Origin: Rhodovulum sp.
GTDB lineage: Bacteria > Pseudomonadota > Alphaproteobacteria > Rhodobacterales > Rhodobacteraceae
Direction: 5' to 3'
NCBI GenBank assembly: GCA_002706605.1
Contig: PALT01000005.1
Coordinates: forward strand, 1 to 64,000
DNA: 64,000 bases
Shown here one piece after another: positions 33,974 to 42,675 of this stretch. Under the pieces are notes generated by a model. The model was not told the DNA's origin, made no database searches, and worked only from the letters and a program-made list of their open reading frames with translations. The translations under genes and the position numbers were made by a program. The number at the start of each line of letters is the position of its first letter. Within the stretch, counting starts at the first letter, position 1.

Positions 33974-35626
33974 TCAAACGGTCTCGGGGTGCTGTGCCAT
34001 CTGGCGCGCCTGTTCGCGCAGGGCGAATTTCTGGATTTTGCCGGTCGACGTGCGCGGGATCGTGGTGAACACGAACCGCCCCGGCACCTTATAGGGGGCC
34101 AAACTGTCGCGGCACCATTGGCGCAGCGCGTCGGGATCGGGCGCGTGACCCTCGGCCAGTTCCACAAAGGCACAGGGTGTTTCGCCCCATTTGTCATGCG
34201 GCATGGCCACCACCGCCACAACGGCGACCGAGGGATGACGATAGAGCGCCTCTTCGACCTCGATTGACGAGATGTTTTCGCCCCCTGAAATGATGATGTC
34301 CTTGGACCGATCCTTGAGCTGAATATAGCCGTCGGGATGCATCACCCCCAGATCGCCGGAATGGAACCACCCGCCTGCAAAGGCCTCTTGCGTGGCTTTG
34401 GGATTGCGGAAGTAGCCCTTCATCACAACATTGCCGCGAAACATGACCTCACCCATGGTTTGGCCGTCGCGGGGGACGGGGGTCATGGTTTCGGGGTCCA
34501 TCACCGCCAGCTGTTCCAGCGGCAGATACCGCACGCCTTGGCGCGCTTTCAGACGGGCCTGTTCGTCGGCGGGCAGGTCGGACCAATCCCTGTGCCAGTC
34601 ATTGACCACCGCAGGCCCATAGGTTTCCGTCAGACCATAAAGGTGCGTCACCTCAAATCCGGCGGTCTTCATATCGGCCAGAAGCCGTTCGGGCGGCGGG
34701 GCGGCGGCGGTAAAGAACTGAACGCTGTGATCTAATGCGCGCTTTTCGTCCTCGGGCGCCCCGATCAGCAGGGACATCACAATCGGCGCGCCGCACAGAT
34801 GCGTGACGCCCTCATCCGCCAAGGCAGACCAGATCGGCGCGGCGCGCACCTGACGCAGGCAGACATGCGTGCCCACAATCGCCGACAAGGTCCACGGAAA
34901 GCACCAGCCGTTGCAGTGAAACATGGGCAGGGTCCACAGATAGACCGCGTGCTTGCCCATCGACGTGGTCAGGGCATTGCCCTGTGCCAACAGATAGGCC
35001 CCGCGATGGTGGGACACGACGCCCTTGGGATCACCGGTGGTGCCCGAGGTATAGTTGATCGAAATCGCGTCCCATTCGTCCTCGGGCATCAGCCACGCAT
35101 AGTCGGGATCGCCCCCGTCCAGAACCGTTTCGTAATCGGTGGCGTGGGGCAGGGCGGGTGTGTCGCCCTGAAACTCGGGGTCGTCGCAAAGGATGATGTC
35201 GGGTGTCACGGCGCACAGGCGCAGGGCCTCTTGCAGCAGGGCGGTGAACTCCCGATCCACAATCACCACCTTGGACATCGCATGATCCAGTTGGAACGCG
35301 ATGATCGCCGCGTCGAGGCGGGTGTTGATCGAATGCAGGACCGCGCCGCACATCGGCACGCCGTAATGGCATTCCAGCATGGCAGGCACGTTCGGCAAGA
35401 GGCACGAGACCGTGTCCCCGCGCCCGATCCCGCGCTGCGCAAGGGCAGACCCAAGGCGGCGGGCGCGCTCATAGAACGCGCCATAGCTGCGGCGCAGGGA
35501 CCCGTGCACAATCGCGGTATGGTCGGGAAATACGGTGGCCGCCCGTTCCAGAAAGGTCAGCGGCGTCAGGGGCTGATGGTTGGCGGGGGTGCGGTCCAGA
35601 TCGGTGTTATACGGGTTCTGGGTCAT
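33974..35626 (-). CDS. AMP-forming acyl-CoA synthetase (DmdB-like)
   Basis: A 550-residue ANL-superfamily ligase that activates a carboxylic acid to its CoA thioester through an acyl-AMP. The P-loop reads YTSGTTGDPKGVVSHHR, the adenine motif HLYGLTETYG, the hinge/ribose motif FHSGDLGVMHPDGYIQLKDRSKD, and the catalytic lysine region RTSTGKIQKFALRE. It resembles the medium-chain or methylmercaptopropionate CoA ligases (DmdB) of marine bacteria, but motifs alone cannot set the substrate. The start at 35626 has AGGA eight bases upstream; an in-frame ATG overlapping the crotonase gene is less likely. It is last in a four-gene operon. Confidence 0.88.
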   Translation of the reverse strand: MTQNPYNTDLDRTPANHQPLTPLTFLERAATVFPDHTAIVHGSLRRSYGAFYERARRLGSALAQRGIGRGDTVSCLLPNVPAMLECHYGVPMCGAVLHSINTRLDAAIIAFQLDHAMSKVVIVDREFTALLQEALRLCAVTPDIILCDDPEFQGDTPALPHATDYETVLDGGDPDYAWLMPEDEWDAISINYTSGTTGDPKGVVSHHRGAYLLAQGNALTTSMGKHAVYLWTLPMFHCNGWCFPWTLSAIVGTHVCLRQVRAAPIWSALADEGVTHLCGAPIVMSLLIGAPEDEKRALDHSVQFFTAAAPPPERLLADMKTAGFEVTHLYGLTETYGPAVVNDWHRDWSDLPADEQARLKARQGVRYLPLEQLAVMDPETMTPVPRDGQTMGEVMFRGNVVMKGYFRNPKATQEAFAGGWFHSGDLGVMHPDGYIQLKDRSKDIIISGGENISSIEVEEALYRHPSVAVVAVVAMPHDKWGETPCAFVELAEGHAPDPDALRQWCRDSLAPYKVPGRFVFTTIPRTSTGKIQKFALREQARQMAQHPETV

Positions 35627-35628
35627 GG

Positions 35629-36429
35629 TCAGGCGTCCTGCCATTTAGGGGTGCGCTTGTCGATAAAGGCGGCGATGCCTTCTTGGGCGTCGCGGGCCAG
35701 CATGTTGTCGACCATCACCTGAGACGCATAGGCATAGGCATCCGCCAAGGGCATCTCGCGCTGAGCGTAAAAGGCGCGTTTGCCGGTGGCCAATGTCATC
35801 GACGATTTCGCGGCGATCTCGGCGGCGATGGCCATGGTGTGCGCGCGCAACGCGTCCGCGGCCACGGCAAAGTTGACCAACCCCATCTCGGCGGCGCGTG
35901 CGGCGGGCATCATGCGCCCCGTCAACAGCATCTCCATTGCGTGCTTGTTCGACACATTGCGCGACAAGGCCACCATCGGGGTTGAGCAGAACAGCCCGAT
36001 GTGAACCCCCGGTGTGCTAAAGCGGGCGGTGTCTGCGGCGACCGCCAAATCGCAACTGGCCACCAATTGGCACCCCGCAGCGGTGGCAATGCCCTGAACC
36101 TCGGCGATGACGGGTTTGGGGCAGGTAACAATGGCCTGCATCACCGACGAGCACAGCGACATGACCTTGGTGAAATAGGCCCGCCCGCCGTCGGGCGCGT
36201 CACGCCCTGCGGTCATTTCCTTGAGATCGTGACCGGCGGAAAAGGCGGGGCCATTGGCGGCCAGAACGATCACCCGCACCGCAGGGTCACGTCCCGCCGC
36301 CTCAAAGGCGTTTGCCAGCGCGTCCAGCATCGCCTCGGACAGGGGATTGCGGCGCGCGCCATCGTTCAGGGTCAGACGCAGGATGCCGTCGGGATCAAGG
36401 TCGCGCAACAGAAGGTCGCCGGTGCTCAT
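35629..36429 (-). CDS. ECHDC3-like crotonase-fold protein
   Basis: A 266-residue enoyl-CoA hydratase/isomerase family protein. The oxyanion-hole segments (FSAGHDLKEM, GIATAAGCQL) are present. The two glutamates used by true hydratases are replaced: GCQL in place of GCEL and TPGV in place of PEV/PEL. The sequence ATAAGCQLVASCDLA...FSTPGVHIGLFCSTP is very close to the ECHDC3 subfamily, whose reaction is not well defined. It may act as a hydrolase or lyase on a CoA thioester. It sits two bases before the CoA ligase and 19 bases after the OsmC gene. Confidence 0.87.
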   Translation of the reverse strand: MSTGDLLLRDLDPDGILRLTLNDGARRNPLSEAMLDALANAFEAAGRDPAVRVIVLAANGPAFSAGHDLKEMTAGRDAPDGGRAYFTKVMSLCSSVMQAIVTCPKPVIAEVQGIATAAGCQLVASCDLAVAADTARFSTPGVHIGLFCSTPMVALSRNVSNKHAMEMLLTGRMMPAARAAEMGLVNFAVAADALRAHTMAIAAEIAAKSSMTLATGKRAFYAQREMPLADAYAYASQVMVDNMLARDAQEGIAAFIDKRTPKWQDA

Positions 36430-36448
36430 GACGTGGGTCTTTCAGGGG

Positions 36449-36898
36449 TTAGAGAATGTTGATTTCAACGCTGTCGGCCAAGGTATTGGCGATAAAGCAA
36501 TAGCGGTGCGCGCGGTGCTGCATCTCGGCAAGGTCGGCGTCGCTGACCGTGAAGCCGGTGTCAAAGCGCACCACCGGATGCAGGTCGATCCGCGTGACCG
36601 ACATCTGCCCGCGCGGGTTTTTGCCCAGATGCGCCTCGGCATAGTCGTGATAGCTTGCCACCGGCCAGCCCGCCTTGGCGCAGAGCGCAAGGAAGGTCAT
36701 CATGTGACAACTGGACAGGGCCGAGGCCAAGGCCTGTTCGGGGTTCGTATTGTCGGGATCCCCGCCCCAATCTGGGGCGGAGTCCACGGTGACGTCATAG
36801 TGGCTGTTGAACTGGACCCGATGGGCGTTCGAATAGGCGCCGGTGTGCAGGGCCGGACTGGCTCGATGCCAGTGGAGCTGGATCGCGAGGTCGGACAT
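36449..36898 (-). CDS. OsmC-family peroxiredoxin-like protein
   Basis: A 149-residue OsmC/Ohr family protein. These reduce organic or inorganic hydroperoxides through two cysteines, here in LSSCHMMTFLALC and HRYCFIANTL. PDWGGDPDNTNPEQALASA is the typical region before the first cysteine. Its location between a methyltransferase and a crotonase gene suggests protection from, or handling of, a reactive sulfur or peroxide by-product. This is inference; OsmC genes also occur in unrelated operons. Confidence 0.85.
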   Translation of the reverse strand: MSDLAIQLHWHRASPALHTGAYSNAHRVQFNSHYDVTVDSAPDWGGDPDNTNPEQALASALSSCHMMTFLALCAKAGWPVASYHDYAEAHLGKNPRGQMSVTRIDLHPVVRFDTGFTVSDADLAEMQHRAHRYCFIANTLADSVEINIL

Positions 36899-36916
36899 CT
36901 GTTGATACTCGGGCGA

Positions 36917-38059
36917 TCAGGCTGCGGCGATTTTCTTTTTCGGGTCGTAGAACGGGCGCTCGACAATGGTGGCACGCACCGGCCCCGACTTGGTGACCAC
37001 CTCGACCTCGGCACCGATATTGGCGTGCTCGGTCGCGACCATGGCCAGAGCGATGTTGCGCTCAAGACGCGGGGAATAGACGGCCGAGGTCACTTTGCCG
37101 ATGGTTTCGCCATCCATATTGATCGCCCAGAAGGTCGTGTTCGGACCGGTCAACGGTTCACAGTCGATGATCAGGCCGATTTGCTGGCGTGCGGGGCCTT
37201 GGTCCTTGATCCGTTGCAGGGCGGCCTTGCCGATGAAATTGGCCTCGATATCGAGGTTCACCAGACGTCCGAGGCCCAGCTCATACGGGTTGGTGTGGAT
37301 GTCGGCATCCGCGTGATAGGACAGCATCCCGCCCTCGATCCGGCGGATCGACGAGGTGTGACCGGGTTTCAGGCCGAACTCCATGCCCGCCGCCATGATG
37401 CGTTCCCACAGGGCGTCGCCACGGCTGCCATCGCGCAGGTAGATTTCATAGCCAAGCTCGCTTGACCAACCGGTGCGCGACACGATCAGGGGAATGCCGT
37501 CCAGTTCGACCTCGCGCAGCCAGTAGTATTTCAGGTCCATGATCTCTTCGCCAAAGAGTTCCTGCATGATCAGGCCGGATTTCGGGCCCTGTAGCTGCAG
37601 CGGGGAGACATCAGGTTCGCAGATCGACACGTCCAGACCGGAATGCACCGCTACACCCTGTGCCCAGAGCAGGATGTCGCTATCGGCCAGCGAAATCCAG
37701 AAATGGTTTTCCGCAAGGCGCAGCAGGATCGGATCGTTCAGGATGCCGCCCTCGGCATTGGTGATCAGGACGTATTTGCATTGGCCCACCGCCATGTTCG
37801 ACAGATCGCGGGGGGTCAACATCTGGACGAATTTCGCGGCATCGGGGCCGGTGATCTCGACCTGACGTTCGACGGCCACATCGCACAGGATCGCGTCGTT
37901 CACGAGGTTCCAGAAGTTCTGTTCCGGATCACCGAAATCGCGCGGGATGTACATGTGGTTATAGACCGAAAAGCCCTGCGCGCCCCAGCGGACGGTCGCG
38001 TCGAAATAGGGGGACTTGCGGATCTGGGTGCCGAAGCCGAAATCGTCTGCCTTGTTCAT
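36917..38059 (-). CDS. DmdA/GcvT-like folate-dependent methyltransferase
   Basis: A 380-residue aminomethyltransferase-family protein similar to DMSP demethylase DmdA and to the glycine cleavage T-protein. The shared DmdA-like blocks are YNHMYIP, CDVAVERQVEITGPDAAKFVQMLTPRD, GGILNDPILLRL and EPDVSPLQLQGPKS. At the place where DmdA reads SGWSKQGG it has TGWSSELG, and where DmdA has SYGND it has SYHAD. It may therefore transfer a methyl or one-carbon group from a substrate other than DMSP to tetrahydrofolate. It is first in the operon with OsmC, crotonase and CoA ligase, downstream of an Lrp gene. An AAGG site precedes the ATG. Confidence 0.8.
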   Translation of the reverse strand: MNKADDFGFGTQIRKSPYFDATVRWGAQGFSVYNHMYIPRDFGDPEQNFWNLVNDAILCDVAVERQVEITGPDAAKFVQMLTPRDLSNMAVGQCKYVLITNAEGGILNDPILLRLAENHFWISLADSDILLWAQGVAVHSGLDVSICEPDVSPLQLQGPKSGLIMQELFGEEIMDLKYYWLREVELDGIPLIVSRTGWSSELGYEIYLRDGSRGDALWERIMAAGMEFGLKPGHTSSIRRIEGGMLSYHADADIHTNPYELGLGRLVNLDIEANFIGKAALQRIKDQGPARQQIGLIIDCEPLTGPNTTFWAINMDGETIGKVTSAVYSPRLERNIALAMVATEHANIGAEVEVVTKSGPVRATIVERPFYDPKKKIAAA

Positions 38060-38220
38060 CTGTATCGCCTTGTTTCCACGGGACCATTCAGGTCGGTGTC
38101 TCTATCTGTGGCGAAAGATGTAGCGCCGGATTGCGCAGATTTCCGGACCAAAAGAAATGGCTTTGACAGGCCGTTCAGACCGATTTTCGAGGCCCCGAAA
38201 GTCCGTTCAGACGCCCGATG

Positions 38221-38712
38221 TCAGTTCGCGCCCTGTGCGATCAGTTTTGCGACATTGGGCTGAATCGACTTGATTCTGCGTGTGGCGATGTAGGTCATAT
38301 AGCGGTCGATGCCGATCTCGGATTCAAGCAGGGTTTCCATCAGGGTCTGGAACGCGGCAAGGGTCGGGGTAAACACGTGCAGCACGTAATCCATCCCCCC
38401 GCCGGTCGCGATGCACAGGGTCACCTCGTCAAGGGTCTGGATCGTCGCCTCGAACCGGTCGAAATCGGCCTTGCGGTGATGGGTCAGGGATACGGTGACG
38501 ATGACTTGGGTGAAATCGGCAATCTTCTCCAGCGCAAGGGCCGCGTGATAGCCGTTGATATAGCCCGCCGCCTTGAGACGGTCCAACCGCGCCCAGCAGG
38601 GAGTCGGGGACAGGTTCACCAGTTCGGCCAGACGGGTTTTGCTCAGCTGTCCGTGCTGTTGCAGGGCGCTGAGAATGCGAATGTCGGCGGCATCCAATCC
38701 GGTGGATTTCAT
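38221..38712 (-). CDS. Lrp/AsnC-family regulator
   Basis: A 163-residue regulator with an N-terminal helix-turn-helix (LSKTRLAELVNLSPTPCWARLDRL) and a C-terminal AsnC/RAM ligand-binding domain (about 70-145). Lrp-type proteins form octamers and sense amino acids or similar small effectors. It lies 161 bases upstream of the DmdA-like gene in the same direction and probably controls that operon. The LSPTPCW motif is shared with the Lrp protein encoded at the other end of the region. The second ATG was chosen for its spacing to GAGGG; the first is six bases upstream. Confidence 0.88.
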   Translation of the reverse strand: MKSTGLDAADIRILSALQQHGQLSKTRLAELVNLSPTPCWARLDRLKAAGYINGYHAALALEKIADFTQVIVTVSLTHHRKADFDRFEATIQTLDEVTLCIATGGGMDYVLHVFTPTLAAFQTLMETLLESEIGIDRYMTYIATRRIKSIQPNVAKLIAQGAN

Positions 38713-38848
38713 GTTCATATACCCTCACCAAACCAAGGGCGCGCATGTCGCCGTATCCCTCGGAACGCAATATCCTTGCTTCTATGCCGCAAAGACCGTG
38801 CCTCTGAAAGATGTCTTGTGAGGTGTGGGTGATGCAAAAGTCGGGCCG

Positions 38849-38876
38849 CAGGCCGCCACAGACAGGCGGCGGCCTG
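38849..38876 (-). terminator. Terminator-like hairpin after the ten-gene operon
   Basis: CAGGCCGCC and GGCGGCCTG form a 9-bp stem with a 10-nt loop, nine bases after the SMP-30 stop on the minus strand. It is followed nine to thirteen bases later by TTTT. This probably ends the long transport and catabolic operon before the Lrp gene. Confidence 0.6.
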
Positions 38877-38884
38877 TGAGGGGG

Positions 38885-39835
38885 CTAGATCGCGCCGGAA
38901 TACATTGCCGCACCCGAAATCCCCAGATCTTCGGGGAACTCGGCGCGCAGGATGCTGCCGCTGTCGGATTCGGTGATGAACAGCGTTCGCCCATCCGGCC
39001 CGCCAAAGGCACAGTTGGTGGTCCCCAAGCCGCGGGGCGAGCGCACCACCGCGATGGGGCGACCCAAAACGTCATGGACCCAGACCAGACCCATGCCGGT
39101 CTGACAGACCACAACGCCCCCCGAGGACGTCAGCGCAAGGCCATCCGGTCCCGCACGTCCGCCCGAGAACTGGATAAACAGGCCTGCCTTGTTCACCCGA
39201 CCCGAGGGCGACATCGGCAGACGCCAGACCGCATTGGCCCGCGTCACCGCCAAGAACAGAACATGCTCGGCCAGATCAAGGACAAGGCCGTTGGGACTGG
39301 GCACCTTGTCGATCAGACAGGTCAGGGCACCGTTATCAGGTTCCCAGCGATAGACGCGACCCGTGGGATCTTGCAGGCCTGTCTGGCCCTGATCGGTGAA
39401 ATAGAGCGACCCGTCCCGCCCGAAATGCAGGTCGTTGACGCCTTTGAACCCTTCGGTGTCCGCATCGCCCAGAACCTTGTTGACGCTGCCGGTGTCGGGG
39501 TCCAACTGCATGATGCCGTTTTGATAGTCGGCAAGGAAAATGCGACCATCCTGATGGATTTTCAGGCCGTTGGGCTGACCGTTGTATTCCGTGATCTGGG
39601 TGATCTCGCCCGTGGGCGAGGCCCGAAACACGCGGCCAAAGGGGATATCGACGAAATAGAGGTTCCCCGCGCGATCGAACGACGGCCCTTCGAGAAAGCT
39701 ATCGGCGGGCTGACCGCGCCGGTTCTTTTCGGCCCAATAGGACGGCTCCCCCGGACGGCGCAATGCGTCCGGGAGGGCGGTAAAGACCTCGGCGTCGATG
39801 ATGACGGGATCGGGAAACGGGTAGGTAGGTGTCAT
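38885..39835 (-). CDS. SMP-30/gluconolactonase family protein
   Basis: A 316-residue six-bladed beta-propeller of the SMP-30/gluconolactonase/LRE family, which hydrolyses sugar or related lactones with a divalent metal. Propeller motifs include FLEGPSFDRAGNLYFVDI (metal Glu), GQPNGLKIHQDG, KGVNDLHFGRDGSLYFTDQG and SPNGLVL. A second DGLAL blade carries a likely metal Asp. No signal peptide is seen, so it is cytoplasmic. It is the last gene of the ten-gene operon and overlaps the TRAP large-subunit gene by four bases. Confidence 0.87.
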   Translation of the reverse strand: MTPTYPFPDPVIIDAEVFTALPDALRRPGEPSYWAEKNRRGQPADSFLEGPSFDRAGNLYFVDIPFGRVFRASPTGEITQITEYNGQPNGLKIHQDGRIFLADYQNGIMQLDPDTGSVNKVLGDADTEGFKGVNDLHFGRDGSLYFTDQGQTGLQDPTGRVYRWEPDNGALTCLIDKVPSPNGLVLDLAEHVLFLAVTRANAVWRLPMSPSGRVNKAGLFIQFSGGRAGPDGLALTSSGGVVVCQTGMGLVWVHDVLGRPIAVVRSPRGLGTTNCAFGGPDGRTLFITESDSGSILRAEFPEDLGISGAAMYSGAI

Positions 39836-41124
39836 CCGAACGTGAACTCCGGCAGGAACAGCGCGATCTGCGGCGCCGCAATCAGCAACAGCATAAACGC
39901 AACGATGATGATGAAGAACGGCAAGGTGCCCATGATCACATCCTCGACCTTGACCTCGCTGGACGAGCTGGCCACCACGAACAGGATCACCCCAAGGGGC
40001 GGGGTCAACTGGCCCAGTTCCACAAGGATCACCACAAACACACCGAACCAGATCGGATCGACGTCCAGCGCGATAAGGGCCGGAAAGATCACCGGAACGA
40101 TGATCGCGATCATGCCCAGACCTTCCATGAAGCAGCCAAGGATCGCGAAGACGACCATGATGATCAACAGGAACGTCAGGCGCGAGACATTGGCATCCTC
40201 AAGCATCGCCACAAGGTCCTCACCAATCCCCGACAGGGCGGTGGCATAGGCAAAGATCATCGAGGTGAACACGATGAACAGGATGTTGCCGCTCATCGAG
40301 GCGGTCCGCGATAGCGCCTCGCGCAGCAAGGACCAGCTGAGGCGACGATAGATGCCGGAAATCAGAACCGCACCGACGGTGCCCACGGCACCGGCCTCGG
40401 TCGGGGTGGCGAAACCGCCATAGATGCTGCCCAAGACGATCACGATCAGCATCAGGAAGGGCACGATGTCCAACAAGGCGCGACCCAGTTCGGGCAAGGT
40501 GGCGCGGGTGTCGGTTTTCGGGGCCAGCGACGGATTCCAGAGAACGCGTGCGACGATGAACCCCATATAGCACAGCGCCAGCACAATCCCCGGCACCAGA
40601 CCGGCGGCAAACAGGCGCGCGATCGAGGTCTCGGTAAAGGTGGCGTAGATAATCATGGTGATCGAGGGCGGGATCAGAATGCCCAGCGTCCCACCAGCAG
40701 CCAGAGATCCCGCCACCAGACGGCGGTTATAGCCGCGCGCGGACAGTTCGGGCAGGGCAACGGTCGACATGGCCGCCGCCGTCGGGGCCGAGCCGCCCGA
40801 GATCGCGGCGAAAATACCGCTGCCTGCGATGTTGGTGTGCAGCAAGCCACCCGGCAGACGGCGCATGAACAGGGCAACCCCGTTATAAAGCCGCGTCGAC
40901 AGGCCTGACCCCAGCAGGATTTCAGCCATCAGAACAAACAGCGGGATCGCCGCAAGGGTAAAGCTGTTGGCCGCGCCCCAACTGACGATGCCAAGGGCCT
41001 TCCATCCGGCAAAGCCCTTCAGCAGCCAGATATAGGTCAGGCCCGCGCCCGCAACGGCGAATTGCACCCACATCCCCCCAAGGATGAGGCCAATCAACAG
41101 ACCGAATGCCAAAATCGCTTCCAT
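39832..41124 (-). CDS. TRAP transporter large membrane subunit (DctM)
   Basis: A 430-residue membrane protein with about 12 hydrophobic helices, the transport subunit of a TRAP system that imports organic acids by a sodium gradient. Family features include IPLFVLMAEILLGSGL, GGLLHTNIAGSGIFAAISGGSAPTAAAMSTVALPEL and GILIPPSITMIIYA. It overlaps the small-subunit gene by one base and the SMP-30 gene by four, showing tight coupling. Confidence 0.93.
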   Translation of the reverse strand: MEAILAFGLLIGLILGGMWVQFAVAGAGLTYIWLLKGFAGWKALGIVSWGAANSFTLAAIPLFVLMAEILLGSGLSTRLYNGVALFMRRLPGGLLHTNIAGSGIFAAISGGSAPTAAAMSTVALPELSARGYNRRLVAGSLAAGGTLGILIPPSITMIIYATFTETSIARLFAAGLVPGIVLALCYMGFIVARVLWNPSLAPKTDTRATLPELGRALLDIVPFLMLIVIVLGSIYGGFATPTEAGAVGTVGAVLISGIYRRLSWSLLREALSRTASMSGNILFIVFTSMIFAYATALSGIGEDLVAMLEDANVSRLTFLLIIMVVFAILGCFMEGLGMIAIIVPVIFPALIALDVDPIWFGVFVVILVELGQLTPPLGVILFVVASSSSEVKVEDVIMGTLPFFIIIVAFMLLLIAAPQIALFLPEFTFG

Positions 41125-41642
41125 CAGGTATCACTCCGCGTGGTGGAGAAGGTCAGCAAGAACTGCTCGACCAAGAAAAAGCCAAGGACGCTAAAGCCCA
41201 GCGGCGGAACAATCTGCGGAATCCACAAGGGCGTGCGCAGAACGGTGGGCGCGAATTTCCCGCGGCTGAATGAGCTCAGCGTCAGGTCCTTGGTCTTCCA
41301 CGCCAACAAGATGCAGATCGCAATGGCGATCAGGGCGAAAATCCGCACCAGCCATTTGCGCGTACCCTCGGGCCAGTTGTCCAACAGGAAATGCACCTGA
41401 AACATCGCCCGCCCCCGCAGGGCCAACGCCGCCCCGAAGAACGTCAGGAACACCACGCAATAGCCGGTGACCTCTTCGGCAAAGCCAAGGGAATAGTTGA
41501 ACACCCCGCGCAAAAAGGCCTCGGTACAGACCAGCAGGACCAGACCCGACAGAACCGCACCGCACAGGATCGCCGTGACCCGCGCGCCGAAATCGAAAAT
41601 GGGACCAGCCGAAGCCGGTCCCGTCTTGATATCGCCCACCAT
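41124..41642 (-). CDS. TRAP transporter small membrane subunit (DctQ)
   Basis: A 172-residue membrane protein with four predicted helices, the partner of the DctM subunit. SLGFAEEVTGYCVVFLTFFGAALALRGRAMFQVHFLLD matches the DctQ central motif (EE..R..+.W...+GA). It begins one base after the binding-protein stop in the same operon. Confidence 0.9.
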   Translation of the reverse strand: MVGDIKTGPASAGPIFDFGARVTAILCGAVLSGLVLLVCTEAFLRGVFNYSLGFAEEVTGYCVVFLTFFGAALALRGRAMFQVHFLLDNWPEGTRKWLVRIFALIAIAICILLAWKTKDLTLSSFSRGKFAPTVLRTPLWIPQIVPPLGFSVLGFFLVEQFLLTFSTTRSDT

Positions 41643-41643
41643 C

Positions 41644-42612
41644 TTATTTGCCGATTGCAGCGCGCACAGTGTTCAGCGCGTCTACATATTCGGGACCGTT
41701 TTCCGCAGCCCATGCTTCCCAGAAGGGGGCCAGCTTGGCGTTTGCGGCGGCGGCGTCACCTTCGGCGGCGGCGACAAGGGTCATGCCTGCCTCGGACTGG
41801 GCTTTTTTCTGAACCTCTTCGTCCTCAAGGAAGGCGGCGGTGGTTTTCGGGCCTTCTTCGGCAACGATCGCACGCAGGGTATCCTGCGTTTCAGGCGACA
41901 GCGCGGCAAAGCTGTCGGCGTTGGCGATGATCATCGAGTTGCCGTAGTTCACAGCAAAGCGGTAGTTGTAGGGCAGGAATTCATGCCATTTCTTGGCACC
42001 GCCCGCGCTTGCGGTCAGAACGCCCTCAATCACGCCACGCTCCAGAGAGGTCGGCACCTCAGAGCCCGACAGGGTGATGGCCGCGCCGCCGAAATCCTGA
42101 ATGAACTGGCCTTGCTCGGGCGAGGTCACGCGGATCTTGTGACCCTCAAGGTCGGCAAGGCTGTTGATTTCGAATGTGGTGAAAATCGTCTGCTCGGGAT
42201 AGCGGTAGCCGCCCAGCAGGACCACGCCCTGTTCGGCAAAGGCGTCAACCAGAGCCGGTTCAATCGCGGCATAGGCCTTGGCCCATTCGTCGTCGTTCTC
42301 GATCAGCATCGGCAGGTTCAGAACCCGTGCAAGCGGGACGTTGCCCGAGAAGAAGAAATCCGCCGCCATGTCGATCACGCCGTCACCCACGGCTTGGGTG
42401 ATGTCGGCTGACGCGATTTGCAGGGTTTTGCCAAGGTGCAGGTCGATCGACAGATCGCTGTCGGCGGCCACGCGCTCGGTGATGCGGTTCATGCCTTTGA
42501 CAGCCGAGGTCGTCGAAACCGACGAATAGGTGTAGGCGGTCCAGTCGTCAGCCTGCGCAACGGTGGCGGAAACGGCGATCAGGGCAGCGGCCCCAAGGGT
42601 CTTAAGTGTCAT
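41644..42612 (-). CDS. TRAP transporter substrate-binding protein (DctP family)
   Basis: A 322-residue periplasmic binding protein with signal peptide MTLKTLGAAALIAVSATVAQA. DctP features include the conserved region around KIRVTSPEQGQFIQDFGG, whose Arg normally binds a substrate carboxylate, and ASAGGAKKWHEFLPYNY. TRAP systems carry organic acids; the operon's lactonase and hydroxyacid enzymes suggest a sugar acid or hydroxy acid. A GAGGA site precedes the ATG. Confidence 0.9.
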   Translation of the reverse strand: MTLKTLGAAALIAVSATVAQADDWTAYTYSSVSTTSAVKGMNRITERVAADSDLSIDLHLGKTLQIASADITQAVGDGVIDMAADFFFSGNVPLARVLNLPMLIENDDEWAKAYAAIEPALVDAFAEQGVVLLGGYRYPEQTIFTTFEINSLADLEGHKIRVTSPEQGQFIQDFGGAAITLSGSEVPTSLERGVIEGVLTASAGGAKKWHEFLPYNYRFAVNYGNSMIIANADSFAALSPETQDTLRAIVAEEGPKTTAAFLEDEEVQKKAQSEAGMTLVAAAEGDAAAANAKLAPFWEAWAAENGPEYVDALNTVRAAIGK

Positions 42613-42648
42613 CGATTCGTCCTCAAGAGGGTAAGGTAAAAGGGATGC

Positions 42649-42668
42649 GCGGGGCGTCGCCGCCCCGC
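42649..42668 (-). other. Stem-loop between TctC-type and TRAP binding-protein genes
   Basis: GCGGGGCG and CGCCCCGC form a perfect 8-bp stem with a 4-nt loop, eight bases after the TctC-type stop on the minus strand. A CCCTTTTACC stretch follows, so it may partly terminate transcription or stabilise the upstream message. Confidence 0.5.
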
Positions 42669-42675
42669 AACCGGA

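Noticed and set aside
36254-37465. 403-codon plus-strand frame
   Set aside because: Antisense shadow of the OsmC, DmdA-like and crotonase genes; no domain recognised.
33974-38059. Complete DMSP demethylation pathway (dmdABCD)
   Set aside because: DmdC is absent, the crotonase is ECHDC3-like and the DmdA-like protein lacks the SGWSKQGG motif.
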